64,000 nucleotides of DNA, from positions 27,039-91,038 of the forward strand of contig JAUSBC010000042.1 of assembly GCA_030652215.1 (NCBI GenBank), in the 5' to 3' direction. The notes beneath the pieces are model-generated. The model was not told the DNA's origin and made no database searches. It saw nothing but the letters and a program-made list of their open reading frames with translations. Shown here piece after piece: positions 1-8,972 of this stretch. Position 1 is the first letter of the stretch. Every line of letters begins with the position of its first letter. This DNA comes from Sideroxyarcus sp. GTDB lineage: Bacteria; Pseudomonadota; Gammaproteobacteria; Burkholderiales; Gallionellaceae. Position numbers and translations under genes: made by a program.

Positions 1-416
1 TAGCCGAGGTGTTCGGTGGTGGTCGCCTTCACGTTCACCGCGCCGGCTTCAATGCCGAGATCGGCGGCGATGTTGGCGATCATTTGCGGGATGTGCGGCG
101 CCATCTTGGGCGCTTGCGCGATGATGGTGGCATCCACGTTGCCGACACGATAACCCGCTTCCCTGATCTTGCCGGCCACGACGCGCAGCAAGACGCGGCT
201 GTCTATGTCTTTGTACTTGGCATCGGTATCGGAAAAGTGCTTGCCGATGTCGCCCAGTGCAGCAGCGCCCAATATCGCATCGCAAACGGCATGCAGCAGC
301 ACATCCGCATCGGAATGGCCGAGCAGACCTTTTTCATAGGGAATATCCACGCCGCCGATGATGAGTTTGCGGCCCGCAACCAGTTGGTGAACGTCGAAAC
401 CCTGCCCAATTCGCAT
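1..416 (-). CDS. ispF: 2-C-methyl-D-erythritol 2,4-cyclodiphosphate synthase, 3' end cut by window
   Basis: Cyclises CDP-ME 2-phosphate to MEcPP with loss of CMP in the cytosolic MEP isoprenoid pathway. Translation from the ATG at 416 begins [20 protein letters not shown] and continues with [20 protein letters not shown], the typical IspF N-terminus with the metal ligands of DVH and the HSDADV motif. About 138 codons are visible of a family length near 158, so roughly 20 C-terminal residues lie beyond base 1. It follows ispD on the same strand after a 95-bp gap that holds a hairpin repeat, the usual ispD-ispF order. Recognition is firm; only the C-terminus cannot be judged. Confidence 0.95.
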   Translation of the reverse strand, partial: MRIGQGFDVHQLVAGRKLIIGGVDIPYEKGLLGHSDADVLLHAVCDAILGAAALGDIGKHFSDTDAKYKDIDSRVLLRVVAGKIREAGYRVGNVDATIIAQAPKMAPHIPQMIANIAADLGIEAGAVNVKATTTEHLG

Positions 417-429
417 ATTGCTTGCCTCC

Positions 430-509
430 GTAGGGTGGGTTAGCGAAGCGTAACCCACCATCATTTTTCAGCGGCGGGTTACGGCGCATTCGCGCCTAAC
501 CCACCCTAC
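430..509. repeat. Inverted repeat, GTAGGGTGGGTTAGCG family
   Basis: The left arm starts GTAGGGTGGGTTAGCG and the right arm ends CGCCTAACCCACCCTAC, giving a long hairpin between ispD and ispF. It resembles the GTAGGTTGGGCAAAGCGC hairpins elsewhere in the window (18425, 27590, 48796, 49960, 63790) and is probably a diverged member of the same dispersed family. It could act as an attenuator between the two genes, which is inference. Confidence 0.75.
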
Positions 510-511
510 AT

Positions 512-1195
512 CTAATTGTTTTTATGTTTTAACAAAAGCTCAGCCAACACGATGTCGTGCGGATATGTCACCTTGAAATTGCTTGAGTCGCTCGCCACCA
601 GCTTCGGTTGCAACCCCATCGCCTCGATGGCGGAAGCTTCGTCGGTAACGGTTTTGCAGTGAGCCAGCGCCCCGGCCAGCAATCCGGCGCGGAACATCTG
701 CGGCGTTTGCGCCTGCCACAGGCCTTCGCGCGGTTCGGTGCAGGCGATGCGCTGCTGCGCATCGGCACGTTTCAGGGTATCCGCCACGGGCACGGCTAGG
801 ATGCCGCCCACCGGGTCGTCGCGCAGTTCGGAAATCATCCGCGACAGCAAATGCTGCGTGAGGCAGGGCCGCGCCGCATCGTGCACCAGCACCCAGTCGT
901 CCGGCTCCAGTTCGGCAGCCAGCAGGCCGTTCGCCACGCTCTCGGCGCGTGTCGCGCCGCCACAATACAGCGGAGCCAGTTTGCCCTCGCAATGCGACCA
1001 GTCATATTGCGAAAAATACTCGTCGTCGGGTGCCAGCACCACATAAACGGTCTTGATGTCGGGACAGGCACACAATGTGGAAATCGCGTGCCAGATCATT
1101 GGCTGCCCGGCCAGGTCGAGATACTGCTTGGGCACTTCGATGCCCATGCGTGCGCCGAAACCGGCGGCGGGGACTAAAGCGTGAAATTCAGACAT
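512..1195 (-). CDS. ispD: 2-C-methyl-D-erythritol 4-phosphate cytidylyltransferase
   Basis: Transfers CMP from CTP to MEP, the third step of the MEP pathway, in the cytosol. The 227-residue product has the nucleotide-binding N-terminus VPAAGFGARMG (about residues 8-18), the VHDAARPCL motif near residue 105 and the late TEPREGLWQAQTPQMF segment typical of IspD. Length matches the family (E. coli enzyme 236 aa). The ATG at 1195 is directly followed by the conserved N-terminus. It lies upstream of ispF on the minus strand and probably shares a transcript. The divergent mfd gene starts about 210 bp away, with a MITE-like element in between. Confidence 0.96.
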   Translation of the reverse strand: MSEFHALVPAAGFGARMGIEVPKQYLDLAGQPMIWHAISTLCACPDIKTVYVVLAPDDEYFSQYDWSHCEGKLAPLYCGGATRAESVANGLLAAELEPDDWVLVHDAARPCLTQHLLSRMISELRDDPVGGILAVPVADTLKRADAQQRIACTEPREGLWQAQTPQMFRAGLLAGALAHCKTVTDEASAIEAMGLQPKLVASDSSNFKVTYPHDIVLAELLLKHKNN

Positions 1196-1209
1196 GCCGC
1201 GATTGTAAG

Positions 1210-1350
1210 GGGCACCTCTAATAATTCAAAGTTTTATACAAGACAAGGCGCGAGCAAAAAATTACGACGCGGCATATATGTGATATGTAAGGAGTAATTT
1301 TTTGGGAGCAACGCAGTATTGTGACGAAATTTGGATTATTAGAGGTGCCC
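1210..1350. mobile_element. MITE-like element with 21-bp terminal inverted repeats
   Basis: The element starts GGGCACCTCTAATAATTCAAA and ends with the inverse, one mismatch in 21 bp, giving a 141-bp unit with no coding capacity. The interior carries a second, imperfect inverted repeat (GCGCGAGCAAAAAATTAC against GTAATTTTTTGGGAGC). No clear target duplication was seen (TAAG on the left, TAAAG on the right). It sits between divergent ispD and mfd, so it may carry or separate their promoters. Confidence 0.75.
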
Positions 1351-1374
1351 TAAAGGAAACGGGCCTGCCTGGCT

Positions 1375-1380
1375 TATAAT
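1375..1380 (+). promoter_or_regulatory. Candidate -10 box for mfd
   Basis: A perfect TATAAT lies 26 bp upstream of the ATG at 1407, just outside the MITE-like element. No good -35 hexamer is present at the expected distance, so this is only a candidate. It argues against the TTG at 1389 as the start codon, because that codon would lie almost at the transcription start. Confidence 0.4.
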
Positions 1381-1406
1381 GCGCGCCTTTGCAACGATCA
1401 ATTTCC

Positions 1407-4400
1407 ATGCTTTTCCAGTCTTCCCATTCCCGCCCGCGCTATACGAACCTGCAAGGCTCGTCGGACGCGCTGGCCCTGGCGCAATACGCGCCGAAGCACG
1501 CCCCCCTGATCGTGATCGCCGCCAACGCGCTGGAAGCGCAACGGCTGGTGGAGGAGATTCCATTCTTCGATCCCAAGCTGCGGGTACACCTGCTGCCGGA
1601 CTGGGAAACCCTGCCCTACGACCACTTTTCGCCGCACCAGGATTTGATCTCGGAACGGCTGGCGACGCTGCACCATATCCGCACCAATGCCTGCGACGTG
1701 GTCGTGGTGCCGATCACCACCGCCTTGTACCCGTTGCCGCCGGTAAGCTATCTGGCGGCTTACACCTTCTTTCTGAAGAAAGGCGAACGCCTCGACCTGG
1801 ACGCCTTCCGCCAGCAGATGACGCTGGCCGGATACAACCACGTGCAGCAGGTACTCACCCCCGGCGAATATTGCGTGCGCGGCGGTATCATCGACTTGTT
1901 CGCCATGGGCAGCCTGCTGCCCTACCGCATCGACCTGTTCGACGACGAGATCGAGAGCATCGCCACCTTCGACGTCGACACCCAGCGCACCCTGTATCCG
2001 GTGCCTGAAATTCGCCTGCTGCCCGCGCGCGAATTCCCCATGGACGAGAAGGGACAAGCCACCTTCCGCCAAAACTTCCGCGACCGCTTCGAAGGCGACC
2101 CGTCCAAATCGCGCATCTATAAAGACGTGAGCAAGGGCATTGCCCCGGCAGGCATCGAGTATTACCTGCCACTATTCTTCGAACAGACCGCCACACTGCT
2201 CGACTACCTGCCCAAGAATGCGACGCTGTGCCTGCACCACAATGTGGACGAGGCTATCGCGATCTTCGGCAAGGATGCGGCTTCGCGCTACAACCTGTTG
2301 CGCGGCGATCCGCAACGGCCGTTGCTGGAGACGAAAGAGTTGTTTCTGGATGGAGAGCAGTTTTTTATTCGGGCGAAGGAGTTTGCTCGGGTGGACATAC
2401 TGCAAAAACCAACCCCTCCCAACCTCCCCTTGTCAGGGGATGAGCCAGGTTCTCCCCCTGATTTACTCCCCCCTGACAAGGGGGGCATGGGGGGGGTAGG
2501 GGAGTTAGAGGGGGTTGGGGTTAGCTCCAAAAATGTCACCCCCTGCGCCACCGCCCCCATCCCCCCCATCGCCGTAGATCGCAAAGCCGAAGTCCCCACC
2601 CACGCCTTCCAGAACTTCCTGGAAATCTACACCGGCCGCGTACTCCTTCTCGCCGACAGCCTCGGCCGCCGCGAAATCATGTCCGGCTACCTCAAGGAAT
2701 ACGGCCTGCTGCCCGCCGTGTGCGAAGACTACGCATCGTTCCTCGCCAGCAAAGACAAGTTCATGCTCGGCGTCGGCCCCATCCAGATCGGCTTCGCGCT
2801 GCCGGACGAGAAGCTCGCCATCATCACCGAAACCGAACTCTATGCCGCACAGCCCAGAAGCCGTGCCGCGCGCGCCGCGAAGAAAAGCAATGTCGAAGGC
2901 ATGCTGCGCGACCTGTCCGAGCTCAAGCCGGGCGATCCGGTGGTGCACGAGCAGCACGGCATCGCACGCTATCAGGGACTGGTAAACCTCGACCTCGGCG
3001 AAGGCGAGAACGAATTTCTGCTGCTGGAATACGCGGGCAGCGACAAGCTGTATGTGCCCGTCTCGCAACTGCACGTCATCAGCCGTTACAGCGGCGGCGC
3101 ACCGGAAGCAGCACCTTTGCACAAGCTGGGCAGTGGCGCCTGGGACAAAGCCAAACGACGCGCCATGCAGCAAGTGCGCGACACCGCTGCCGAACTGCTC
3201 AACATCTACGCCCAGCGCGCCACGCGCAAAGGCCATGCCTTCAAGCTCACCTACCACGACTACGAAGCGTTCTCTGCCGGTTTCGGTTTCGAGGAAACTG
3301 CCGATCAGGCCGCCGCCATCGAAGCGGTGTTGCTCGACCTGCAATCCGGCAAGCCGATGGACCGGCTCATCTGCGGCGACGTGGGTTTCGGCAAGACCGA
3401 AGTCGCCCTGCGTGCCGCCTTTGTCGCGGTGATGGACGGCAAACAGGTGGCGGTGCTGGTGCCCACCACCCTGCTGGCCGAGCAGCATTTCCAGAATTTC
3501 TCCGACCGCTTCGCCGATTGGCCGATCAAGATCGCCGAGTTGTCGCGCTTCCGCTCGGCCAAGGAAGTGACGCAGGCGCTGAAGGACCTGGCAGACGGCA
3601 AACTCGACATCGTCATCGGCACGCACAAGCTGATCCAGAAGGATGTGAAGTTCCACAACCTCGGTTTGGTGATCCTCGACGAAGAACACCGATTCGGCGT
3701 GCAGCAGAAGGAACGCCTCAAGGCCTTGCGCGCCGAAGTGGACGTGCTCACGCTCACCGCCACGCCAATCCCGCGCACGCTGGCGATGTCGCTGGAAGGC
3801 CTGCGCGATTTCTCCGTGATCGCCACCGCGCCGCAGCGCCGCCTCTCGATTAAGACCTTCATTGCCGGTTTCAGCCAGGGCATCATCCGCGAAGCCGTAC
3901 TGCGCGAACTCAAGCGCGGCGGGCAGGTGTACTTCCTGCACAACGAAGTCGACACCATCAACAACATGCTGGAGAAACTGGAGACGCTGCTGCCGGAAGC
4001 GCGTATCCGCGTGGCACACGGACAGATGGGCGAACGCGATCTGGAAGCCGTGATGCGCGACTTCACCCACCAGCGCTTCAACGTGCTGCTGTGCTCCACG
4101 ATCATCGAAACCGGCATCGACGTGCCCACCGCCAACACCATCATCATGAACCGCGCCGACCGTTTCGGCCTGGCGCAACTGCACCAGTTGCGCGGCCGCG
4201 TCGGTCGTTCGCACCACCAGGCTTATGCCTATCTGCTGGTGGACAGCATGGACGGCCTCACGGCGCAGGCGAAGAAACGCCTCGAAGCGATCCAGGCCAT
4301 GGAGCAATTAGGTTCAGGATTCTTCCTCGCCATGCACGATCTGGAAATACGCGGTGCGGGCGAAGTGCTGGGCGAATCGCAAAGCGGCGAGATGCAGGAG

Positions 4401-4922
4401 ATCGGCTTTTCGCTCTACAACGACATGCTCAGTGCCGCCATCTCCTCGCTCAGGCAAGGCCACGAGCCGGACATGGCACACCCGCTGGGCGTGACCACCG
4501 AAATCAACCTGCACAACCCCGCGCTGTTGCCTAACGATTACTGCGGCGACATCCACCAGCGTCTGGTCATCTACAAACGCCTCGCGCATTGCAACACACA
4601 GCAAGACCTGGACGACATGCAGCAGGAGTTGATTGATCGTTTCGGCCTGCTGCCCGAACCCGCGCAGACCCTGCTCGACAGCCACCGCCTGCGCATCATG
4701 GCCAAACCGCTTGGCATCAGCAAGGTGGACGCTTCATCGGAAGCCATCGTGATTCAATTCGTACCCAACCCTCCCATCGACCCGATGAAGGTCATCACCA
4801 TGATCCAGAGCAAACGGCATATCAAGATGGCGGGACAGGATAAGTTACGAATTGAGTTGAAGTATGGGGATTTGCAGCAGAGGGTGTTGGCGGTTAAGAA
4901 TTTCTTTGGGGAGTTGAAGTAG
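1407..4922 (+). CDS. mfd: Transcription-repair coupling factor Mfd
   Basis: ATP-dependent translocase that removes RNA polymerase stalled at DNA lesions and recruits UvrA. The 1171-residue product has an N-terminal UvrB-like region, the RNA-polymerase-interacting CarD-like segment (LKPGDPVVHEQHGIARYQGL near residue 506), Walker A GDVGFGKTEV (about 656), the DEEH box LDEEHRFGV (about 758), helicase motifs such as TATPIPRTL and the QLRGRVGRS motif VI, and the C-terminal TRCF domain. I place the start at ATG 1407 rather than TTG 1389. Odd feature: residues about 334-372 are encoded by an in-frame palindromic repeat (2409-2520) that also occurs between genes at 35770, giving a low-complexity Pro/Gly-rich insert. 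The reading frame stays open throughout. Confidence 0.97.
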   Translation: MLFQSSHSRPRYTNLQGSSDALALAQYAPKHAPLIVIAANALEAQRLVEEIPFFDPKLRVHLLPDWETLPYDHFSPHQDLISERLATLHHIRTNACDVVVVPITTALYPLPPVSYLAAYTFFLKKGERLDLDAFRQQMTLAGYNHVQQVLTPGEYCVRGGIIDLFAMGSLLPYRIDLFDDEIESIATFDVDTQRTLYPVPEIRLLPAREFPMDEKGQATFRQNFRDRFEGDPSKSRIYKDVSKGIAPAGIEYYLPLFFEQTATLLDYLPKNATLCLHHNVDEAIAIFGKDAASRYNLLRGDPQRPLLETKELFLDGEQFFIRAKEFARVDILQKPTPPNLPLSGDEPGSPPDLLPPDKGGMGGVGELEGVGVSSKNVTPCATAPIPPIAVDRKAEVPTHAFQNFLEIYTGRVLLLADSLGRREIMSGYLKEYGLLPAVCEDYASFLASKDKFMLGVGPIQIGFALPDEKLAIITETELYAAQPRSRAARAAKKSNVEGMLRDLSELKPGDPVVHEQHGIARYQGLVNLDLGEGENEFLLLEYAGSDKLYVPVSQLHVISRYSGGAPEAAPLHKLGSGAWDKAKRRAMQQVRDTAAELLNIYAQRATRKGHAFKLTYHDYEAFSAGFGFEETADQAAAIEAVLLDLQSGKPMDRLICGDVGFGKTEVALRAAFVAVMDGKQVAVLVPTTLLAEQHFQNFSDRFADWPIKIAELSRFRSAKEVTQALKDLADGKLDIVIGTHKLIQKDVKFHNLGLVILDEEHRFGVQQKERLKALRAEVDVLTLTATPIPRTLAMSLEGLRDFSVIATAPQRRLSIKTFIAGFSQGIIREAVLRELKRGGQVYFLHNEVDTINNMLEKLETLLPEARIRVAHGQMGERDLEAVMRDFTHQRFNVLLCSTIIETGIDVPTANTIIMNRADRFGLAQLHQLRGRVGRSHHQAYAYLLVDSMDGLTAQAKKRLEAIQAMEQLGSGFFLAMHDLEIRGAGEVLGESQSGEMQEIGFSLYNDMLSAAISSLRQGHEPDMAHPLGVTTEINLHNPALLPNDYCGDIHQRLVIYKRLAHCNTQQDLDDMQQELIDRFGLLPEPAQTLLDSHRLRIMAKPLGISKVDASSEAIVIQFVPNPPIDPMKVITMIQSKRHIKMAGQDKLRIELKYGDLQQRVLAVKNFFGELK
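2409..2520. repeat. Palindromic repeat inserted in frame within mfd
   Basis: The left arm contains CAACCTCCCCTTGTCAGGGG and the right arm the inverse CCCCTGACAAGGGG, followed by a G-rich stretch complementary to the outer left arm. The repeat encodes a Pro/Gly-rich peptide (starting PTPPNLPLSGDEP) in the mfd frame. A close relative, with TTATCAGGGG in place of TTGTCAGGGG, lies in an intergenic position at 35770-35853, showing that this is a dispersed element and not part of the gene. Confidence 0.85.
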
Positions 4923-4929
4923 ATTTCTG

Positions 4930-5040
4930 AGTGCAATATCCCCGCAAGGGGGAGGCCGGGGGTACCCGGCGGCTTTGCCGCCCCCCCTTCCGCACAGCGT
5001 AGCGCATTGCACCGGATGTTAACCAGCAATACATACGGCG
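4930..5040. repeat. GC-rich palindromic spacer after mfd
   Basis: Two short hairpins are visible: CCCCGCAAGGGG near 4940 and GGCGGCTTTGCCGCC near 4969. CCCCGCAAGGGG also occurs inside repeats at 18490 and 22864. There is no clear T-tract, so a terminator function is only possible. Confidence 0.4.
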
Positions 5041-5112
5041 CAATGCCCGTTGGTTATTGCTCCCTACCGCGCTAGAATGCTGCCAAGTCACCTCACTGCA
5101 AGGAGTGTCGTC

Positions 5113-5343
5113 ATGCAACAACTAGACCGCATCACCAGCAATCCCCTCGTCATGGGCGGCAAGCCGTGTATCCGTGATCAACGTGTGACTGTAGGCACGC
5201 TCATCGGCCTGGTCGCCAGCGGCAAAACAACGGCGCAAATTCTGGCCCTTTACCCCTACATTGAAGCTGAAGATATAACCCAGGCATTGCGCTACGCCGC
5301 ATGGCGCTCTGAAGAAATCGAATTACCACTGATTGCAGCATGA
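5113..5343 (+). CDS. DUF433 protein, probable antitoxin of a toxin-antitoxin pair
   Basis: The 76-residue product (MQQLDRITSNPLVMGGKPCI...) has the DUF433 signature: an NPLVMGGKPCIRDQRVTV start, then a helix-turn-helix-like half with ILALYPYIEAEDITQALRYA. DUF433 proteins are small DNA-binding partners of PIN-like DUF5615 proteins. ATG 5113 is chosen because AGGAG (5101-5105) lies 7 nt upstream and the family begins here; an in-frame upstream extension to 5050 lacks similarity. The stop overlaps the next start by 4 nt (ATGA), a classic two-gene operon. Antitoxin function is inference from the family and its partner. Confidence 0.85.
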   Translation: MQQLDRITSNPLVMGGKPCIRDQRVTVGTLIGLVASGKTTAQILALYPYIEAEDITQALRYAAWRSEEIELPLIAA

Positions 5344-5729
5344 CATTGCGTCTGTTGGTCGATATGAACCTCTCACCTTCATGGGTGGAGGCTTTATGCA
5401 AGGGTGGATTTGAGGCAGAACATTGGTCCAGAATTGGCAAGCACAATGCCCCTGACAGTGAACTTTTTGGATGGGCAAGAACGCATGGATACATCGTCTT
5501 TACCCATGATCTCGATTTCGGTGCAATGCTGAACGCAACCCAAACAGAATCCCCAAGCGTTTTCCAAGTGCGAACCAACGATGTAAGCCCCGAGGCACTC
5601 TCGCCACGCACCATTGAACTGTTGCATCGCTTCACGCCTCAGCTTTTATCAGGTGCGCTGGTAGTCGTGGATGAAGTGCGCGAGCGTGTCAGAATATTGC
5701 CGTTAAGAAATGAGTCTCCTTCAAAGTAA
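5340..5729 (+). CDS. DUF5615 PIN-like protein, probable toxin
   Basis: The 129-residue product begins MTLRLLVDMNLSPSWVEAL, with the acidic LLVDMNLSP strand of the PIN-like fold, followed by a central FTHDLDFG motif with paired acidic residues, as in DUF5615/Mut7-C-like nucleases. Translational coupling to the DUF433 gene through a 4-nt overlap supports a toxin-antitoxin pair. Expected action is metal-dependent RNA cleavage, not provable from sequence. At 129 aa it is slightly longer than many members, with a charged C-terminal tail. Confidence 0.85.
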   Translation: MTLRLLVDMNLSPSWVEALCKGGFEAEHWSRIGKHNAPDSELFGWARTHGYIVFTHDLDFGAMLNATQTESPSVFQVRTNDVSPEALSPRTIELLHRFTPQLLSGALVVVDEVRERVRILPLRNESPSK

Positions 5730-5776
5730 ATCTCGAAGCTGCCCACAAGCTCTCACGCATCTTAGGAAAATCCAAA

Positions 5777-6976
5777 ATGATCAAACACTATAGACAGCAA
5801 TGGGCCGTGGGACATGGCTTTTTTCATTCTGGAAAAATTGAGACGGATACTGCTTCTTACCGCTACGTGTACGATTGCGGTTCGCACCACAGCAATCATC
5901 TTGCCAATAAACGAGTTAACGAGCTTTATGGCATTGAATCACTTGATAGCGACAAGCCATCCATTGACATGGTTGTTATCTCTCATTTTCACGCCGACCA
6001 TATCAATGGCGTTCCTCGTCTTTTTCAACAATTCAAAATAAGGCAATTAGTTCTCCCCTTCTTATCAGAGGACTCACAAATTGTCGCGTTGGCTCAATTA
6101 GCAGCGACTTCGCCAAACGCGTGGAATGAACTCCACGAATTAGTTACAAATCCTCGGGGATGGGTTAATCAACATAACGGAGAAGAAACTCTGATAGTTC
6201 AAATATCAGAGAACGCAGGGGAAGTTGAGGTTCACAGAGAAAACGACGATGGATTATTTATAGGACCACCTGGAATAGTAAACCACAATAGCACTTCCGG
6301 AATTTGTCAATCTCAGAAGGTTATATGGAATTTCAAGTTCTTCATCCAGAACAACTCAAGCGCATCACAGTCTGTCATACAAAAACTACAAAGCAGTTTA
6401 TCAATTCCGAGCAGGCAAATCTTGCTAGACAACCTAAAAAATGAAACCTGGATCAAAAATAATTGGGACACAATTAAGAAATGCTACACAGGCTTAGGCT
6501 CTAGCAAACAAAATGCGACAACCCTCTGCATGTTTTCTGGCCCTGCAGGAGACTACCAGCTACACGACGCGAGAATCTCGGGGAAGCCTCTGTGTTATTT
6601 CCAAGACTGTTGGTGGATACATTTACATTATGGAATTGGATGGTTAGGAACTGGCGATGCAGAACTCAAAAGCAAAACCAACTTTCAAGCTTTCATGAAT
6701 CATTTCAACGGGCACATTGAAAAAACATCGACCACCTCTATTCCACACCATGGCTCCATTAACAACTACCATCCGAAGCTAGGAGAAATAGGTTTCCGAC
6801 ATACTATTACTTCCGATTATGCAGTCGATCCAAAGGGCCACCACCCCTCACCGACAGTAGTCTCCGATATTCAAGCAAAGTGCGGCACTCCCATTATCGT
6901 AACCAAATCCAGCCATTTCTCCGAGCGATTTTTCTTGGAAATAAACGCGGGTTCAAATTTGAAGTGCGGTGCCTGA
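5777..6976 (+). CDS. Metallo-beta-lactamase-fold hydrolase
   Basis: The 399-residue protein carries the MBL metal-binding signature SHFHADHINGV (H70, H72, D74, H75), a later GTGDAEL strand near residue 292 that supplies the bridging Asp, and a C-terminal PHHGS motif near residue 323, as in ComEC-like and related stand-alone MBL proteins. No signal peptide or membrane segment is evident, so a cytoplasmic enzyme is likely. The substrate is unknown. The gene is clearly AT-richer than its neighbours and follows a toxin-antitoxin-like pair by 47 bp, suggesting acquired DNA. It ends 34 bp from the convergent rlmF. Confidence 0.8.
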   Translation: MIKHYRQQWAVGHGFFHSGKIETDTASYRYVYDCGSHHSNHLANKRVNELYGIESLDSDKPSIDMVVISHFHADHINGVPRLFQQFKIRQLVLPFLSEDSQIVALAQLAATSPNAWNELHELVTNPRGWVNQHNGEETLIVQISENAGEVEVHRENDDGLFIGPPGIVNHNSTSGICQSQKVIWNFKFFIQNNSSASQSVIQKLQSSLSIPSRQILLDNLKNETWIKNNWDTIKKCYTGLGSSKQNATTLCMFSGPAGDYQLHDARISGKPLCYFQDCWWIHLHYGIGWLGTGDAELKSKTNFQAFMNHFNGHIEKTSTTSIPHHGSINNYHPKLGEIGFRHTITSDYAVDPKGHHPSPTVVSDIQAKCGTPIIVTKSSHFSERFFLEINAGSNLKCGA

Positions 6977-7010
6977 CATCTCGACGAACGGATCACATTT
7001 ACTTTCCTTT

Positions 7011-7958
7011 TCACCGCCCCCACCACTCCCTCTGCTGCCCCTTGTCCATAAACGTCCACGCAAGAATCCGACTCTTCTTCTGCCCCTGCGACATCTCGAT
7101 AGTGCGATTGACTGTTGCACCGGCGTATTTCAAGGCGCGGTACACATGCGGCAAGGTGGCTGACTTGGAAATCAGCGTGGTGAACCACAAGCAATGGTTA
7201 CCGCCTGAGACGCTCTCTTCTATCATGCGCTTCACGAATGCCTCTTCGCCGCCTTCGTAGCAAAGCTCCAAGCTCTGTCCGCCGAAGTTCAGCACGGGAT
7301 TCTTGTGCTTGTCGTCTTCCTTACCGAGGTTCTTCCATTTGCGTTGCGAGCCTTGCCTGGCTTCGGCGAGGGAGGCGTGGAACGGCGGGTTGCACAGCGT
7401 GAGGTCGAAGTACTCGTCGTTATAGGTCACGCCCTCGAAGATCGACGAGGGGGATTCTTGCAGACGCAGCTCGATGGCTTCATCACCCAACTGATTCGCA
7501 TCCAGGATGCGCCGCGCATTTTTGAGCGCTACTTCATCGACATCCGTGCCAACAAAGTGCCAGCCGTAGCTGCGATGGCCGATGAGCGGGTAGATGCAGT
7601 TCGCGCCCACGCCGATGTCGAGTACATGTACCTTGTTTCCGCACGGGATGTTGCCGCCATTACTCTCGGCCAGCAGGTCGGCGAGATAGTGCACGTAGTC
7701 TGCGCGCCCTGGGATAGGCGGACACAGGTATTGCGGCGGGACGTCCCAATCCTTGATGTCGTAGTAGTGAAGCAGCAGTGCGCGGTTGAGCGCTTTGACG
7801 GCGGCCGGATCGACGAAGTCGATGGACTCGTTGCCATATTGATTTTTTGCCACAAACTTCGCCAGTTCCGGGCTGCTCTTGATGAGTTGTGCGAAGTCAT
7901 AGCGCCCGCGATGCGGATTGCGCGGGTGGAGATTGTCTTTTGTTGCAGTTTGGGTCAT
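7011..7958 (-). CDS. rlmF: 23S rRNA (adenine1618-N6)-methyltransferase
   Basis: SAM-dependent methyltransferase that modifies A1618 of 23S rRNA. The product (315 aa from [14 protein letters not shown]) shows the family N-terminus [34 protein letters not shown] motif [14 protein letters not shown] (near residue 108) and the catalytic NPPFHAS box (near 188), closely paralleling E. coli RlmF. The ATG at 7958 places LHPRN eight residues in, as in E. coli; upstream in-frame TTG 7997 and ATG 7970 are less likely. It is a single gene, convergent with the MBL-fold gene. Confidence 0.93.
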   Translation of the reverse strand: MTQTATKDNLHPRNPHRGRYDFAQLIKSSPELAKFVAKNQYGNESIDFVDPAAVKALNRALLLHYYDIKDWDVPPQYLCPPIPGRADYVHYLADLLAESNGGNIPCGNKVHVLDIGVGANCIYPLIGHRSYGWHFVGTDVDEVALKNARRILDANQLGDEAIELRLQESPSSIFEGVTYNDEYFDLTLCNPPFHASLAEARQGSQRKWKNLGKEDDKHKNPVLNFGGQSLELCYEGGEEAFVKRMIEESVSGGNHCLWFTTLISKSATLPHVYRALKYAGATVNRTIEMSQGQKKSRILAWTFMDKGQQREWWGR

Positions 7959-8090
7959 GACACAGCTCATAGCATGTTGGTCATGCGATTGTAACAAGCA
8001 GTGTCAGTATACGTATGAATTCAGGCTGTCGACTGCCGGGCGACCAATAGTCCACCAAGGAAGGGCCGGCCATCAGTCGGCCCTCGCCTG

Positions 8091-8939
8091 TTAAAGCGCC
8101 GCTTTAACTGCCGTTGCCAATGGCGTGGTTGCCCTGCCGATGAGTTTGCTGAGCTGACGCCCTTCATCGAACAGCGCTCCCTTTGACACGCCCGTGTCGG
8201 AATTCGCCAGCAATTCAGCAACAAATTCCGGCAGTCCTGCACCCAGCAGCGCTTTCTTGTAATCCGTTTCCGGCAAATTGACATAACCGATGACCTTGCC
8301 GCTCTGGCGCGAAATTTCTGCCGCGAATTCGCTGAGAGTAAAGGCCGTATCGCCTGCCAGCTCATAGACTTTCCCGGCCTGATTGTCTGCAGTCAGCACA
8401 GCGACATCCGCTTCGGCATAGTCGGCACGCGTGGCAGAGGAAATACGTCCGTCACCTGCGCAACCATACACGGCACCCAGCGACAATGCGGTAGGTATGC
8501 CTGCCGTGTAGTTCTCGGTGTACCAGCCGTGGCGCAGGAGAACCGAGGGCACGCCAGAGGCGCGGATGTATGTTTCGGTTTCTCTGTGTTCACCAGCCAG
8601 TCCGAGTACCGAGGTGTCGGCGCGCAACACGCTGGTGTAAGCCAGCAGTTTCACGCCAGCCCGCTTGGCAGCATCAATGACGGTTTTATGTTGCCTCGCG
8701 CGTTGCCCGATCTCGCTGGAGGAAATCAGCAACACCTTGTCTGCACCCTTCAATGCTGCATCCCAGCTTGCAGGCTCGTTGTAATCAGCCCGGCACACTT
8801 GCACGCCCAGTGCTGCCAGATCCTTGGCCTTCTCCACATTGCGCACTGCGGCGACGATGTTGGTTGCAGGGACTTTCTTCAGCAAAGCCTTGATGGCCAG
8901 GTGGCCCAGTTGGCCGGTTGCTCCGGTGACGACGATCAT
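8091..8939 (-). CDS. qorB: NAD(P)H:quinone oxidoreductase, QorB-type atypical SDR
   Basis: The 282-residue product starts MIVVTGATGQLGHLAIKALL, with the glycine-rich dinucleotide motif TGATGQLG, and continues with ADKVLLISSSEIGQRARQH, LLRHGWYTENY and SATRADYAEADVAVL, all close to E. coli QorB (YtfG). It likely reduces quinones with NADPH in the cytosol. ATG 8939 is supported by AAGGAAA just upstream; the longer in-frame form to 8999 overlaps the divergent promoter. It is divergent from an HxlR-type regulator, the same arrangement as ytfG-ytfH in enterobacteria, suggesting regulation by that protein. Confidence 0.9.
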   Translation of the reverse strand: MIVVTGATGQLGHLAIKALLKKVPATNIVAAVRNVEKAKDLAALGVQVCRADYNEPASWDAALKGADKVLLISSSEIGQRARQHKTVIDAAKRAGVKLLAYTSVLRADTSVLGLAGEHRETETYIRASGVPSVLLRHGWYTENYTAGIPTALSLGAVYGCAGDGRISSATRADYAEADVAVLTADNQAGKVYELAGDTAFTLSEFAAEISRQSGKVIGYVNLPETDYKKALLGAGLPEFVAELLANSDTGVSKGALFDEGRQLSKLIGRATTPLATAVKAAL

Positions 8940-8972
8940 GATGTTTCCTTTCTTCTTCGTTGATTGATGGAT

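Noticed and set aside
2505..4307. A 600-residue open frame antisense to mfd
   Set aside because: The frame mirrors the codon structure of mfd, its translation is His/Val/Gly-rich with no recognisable domain, and mfd itself is certain.
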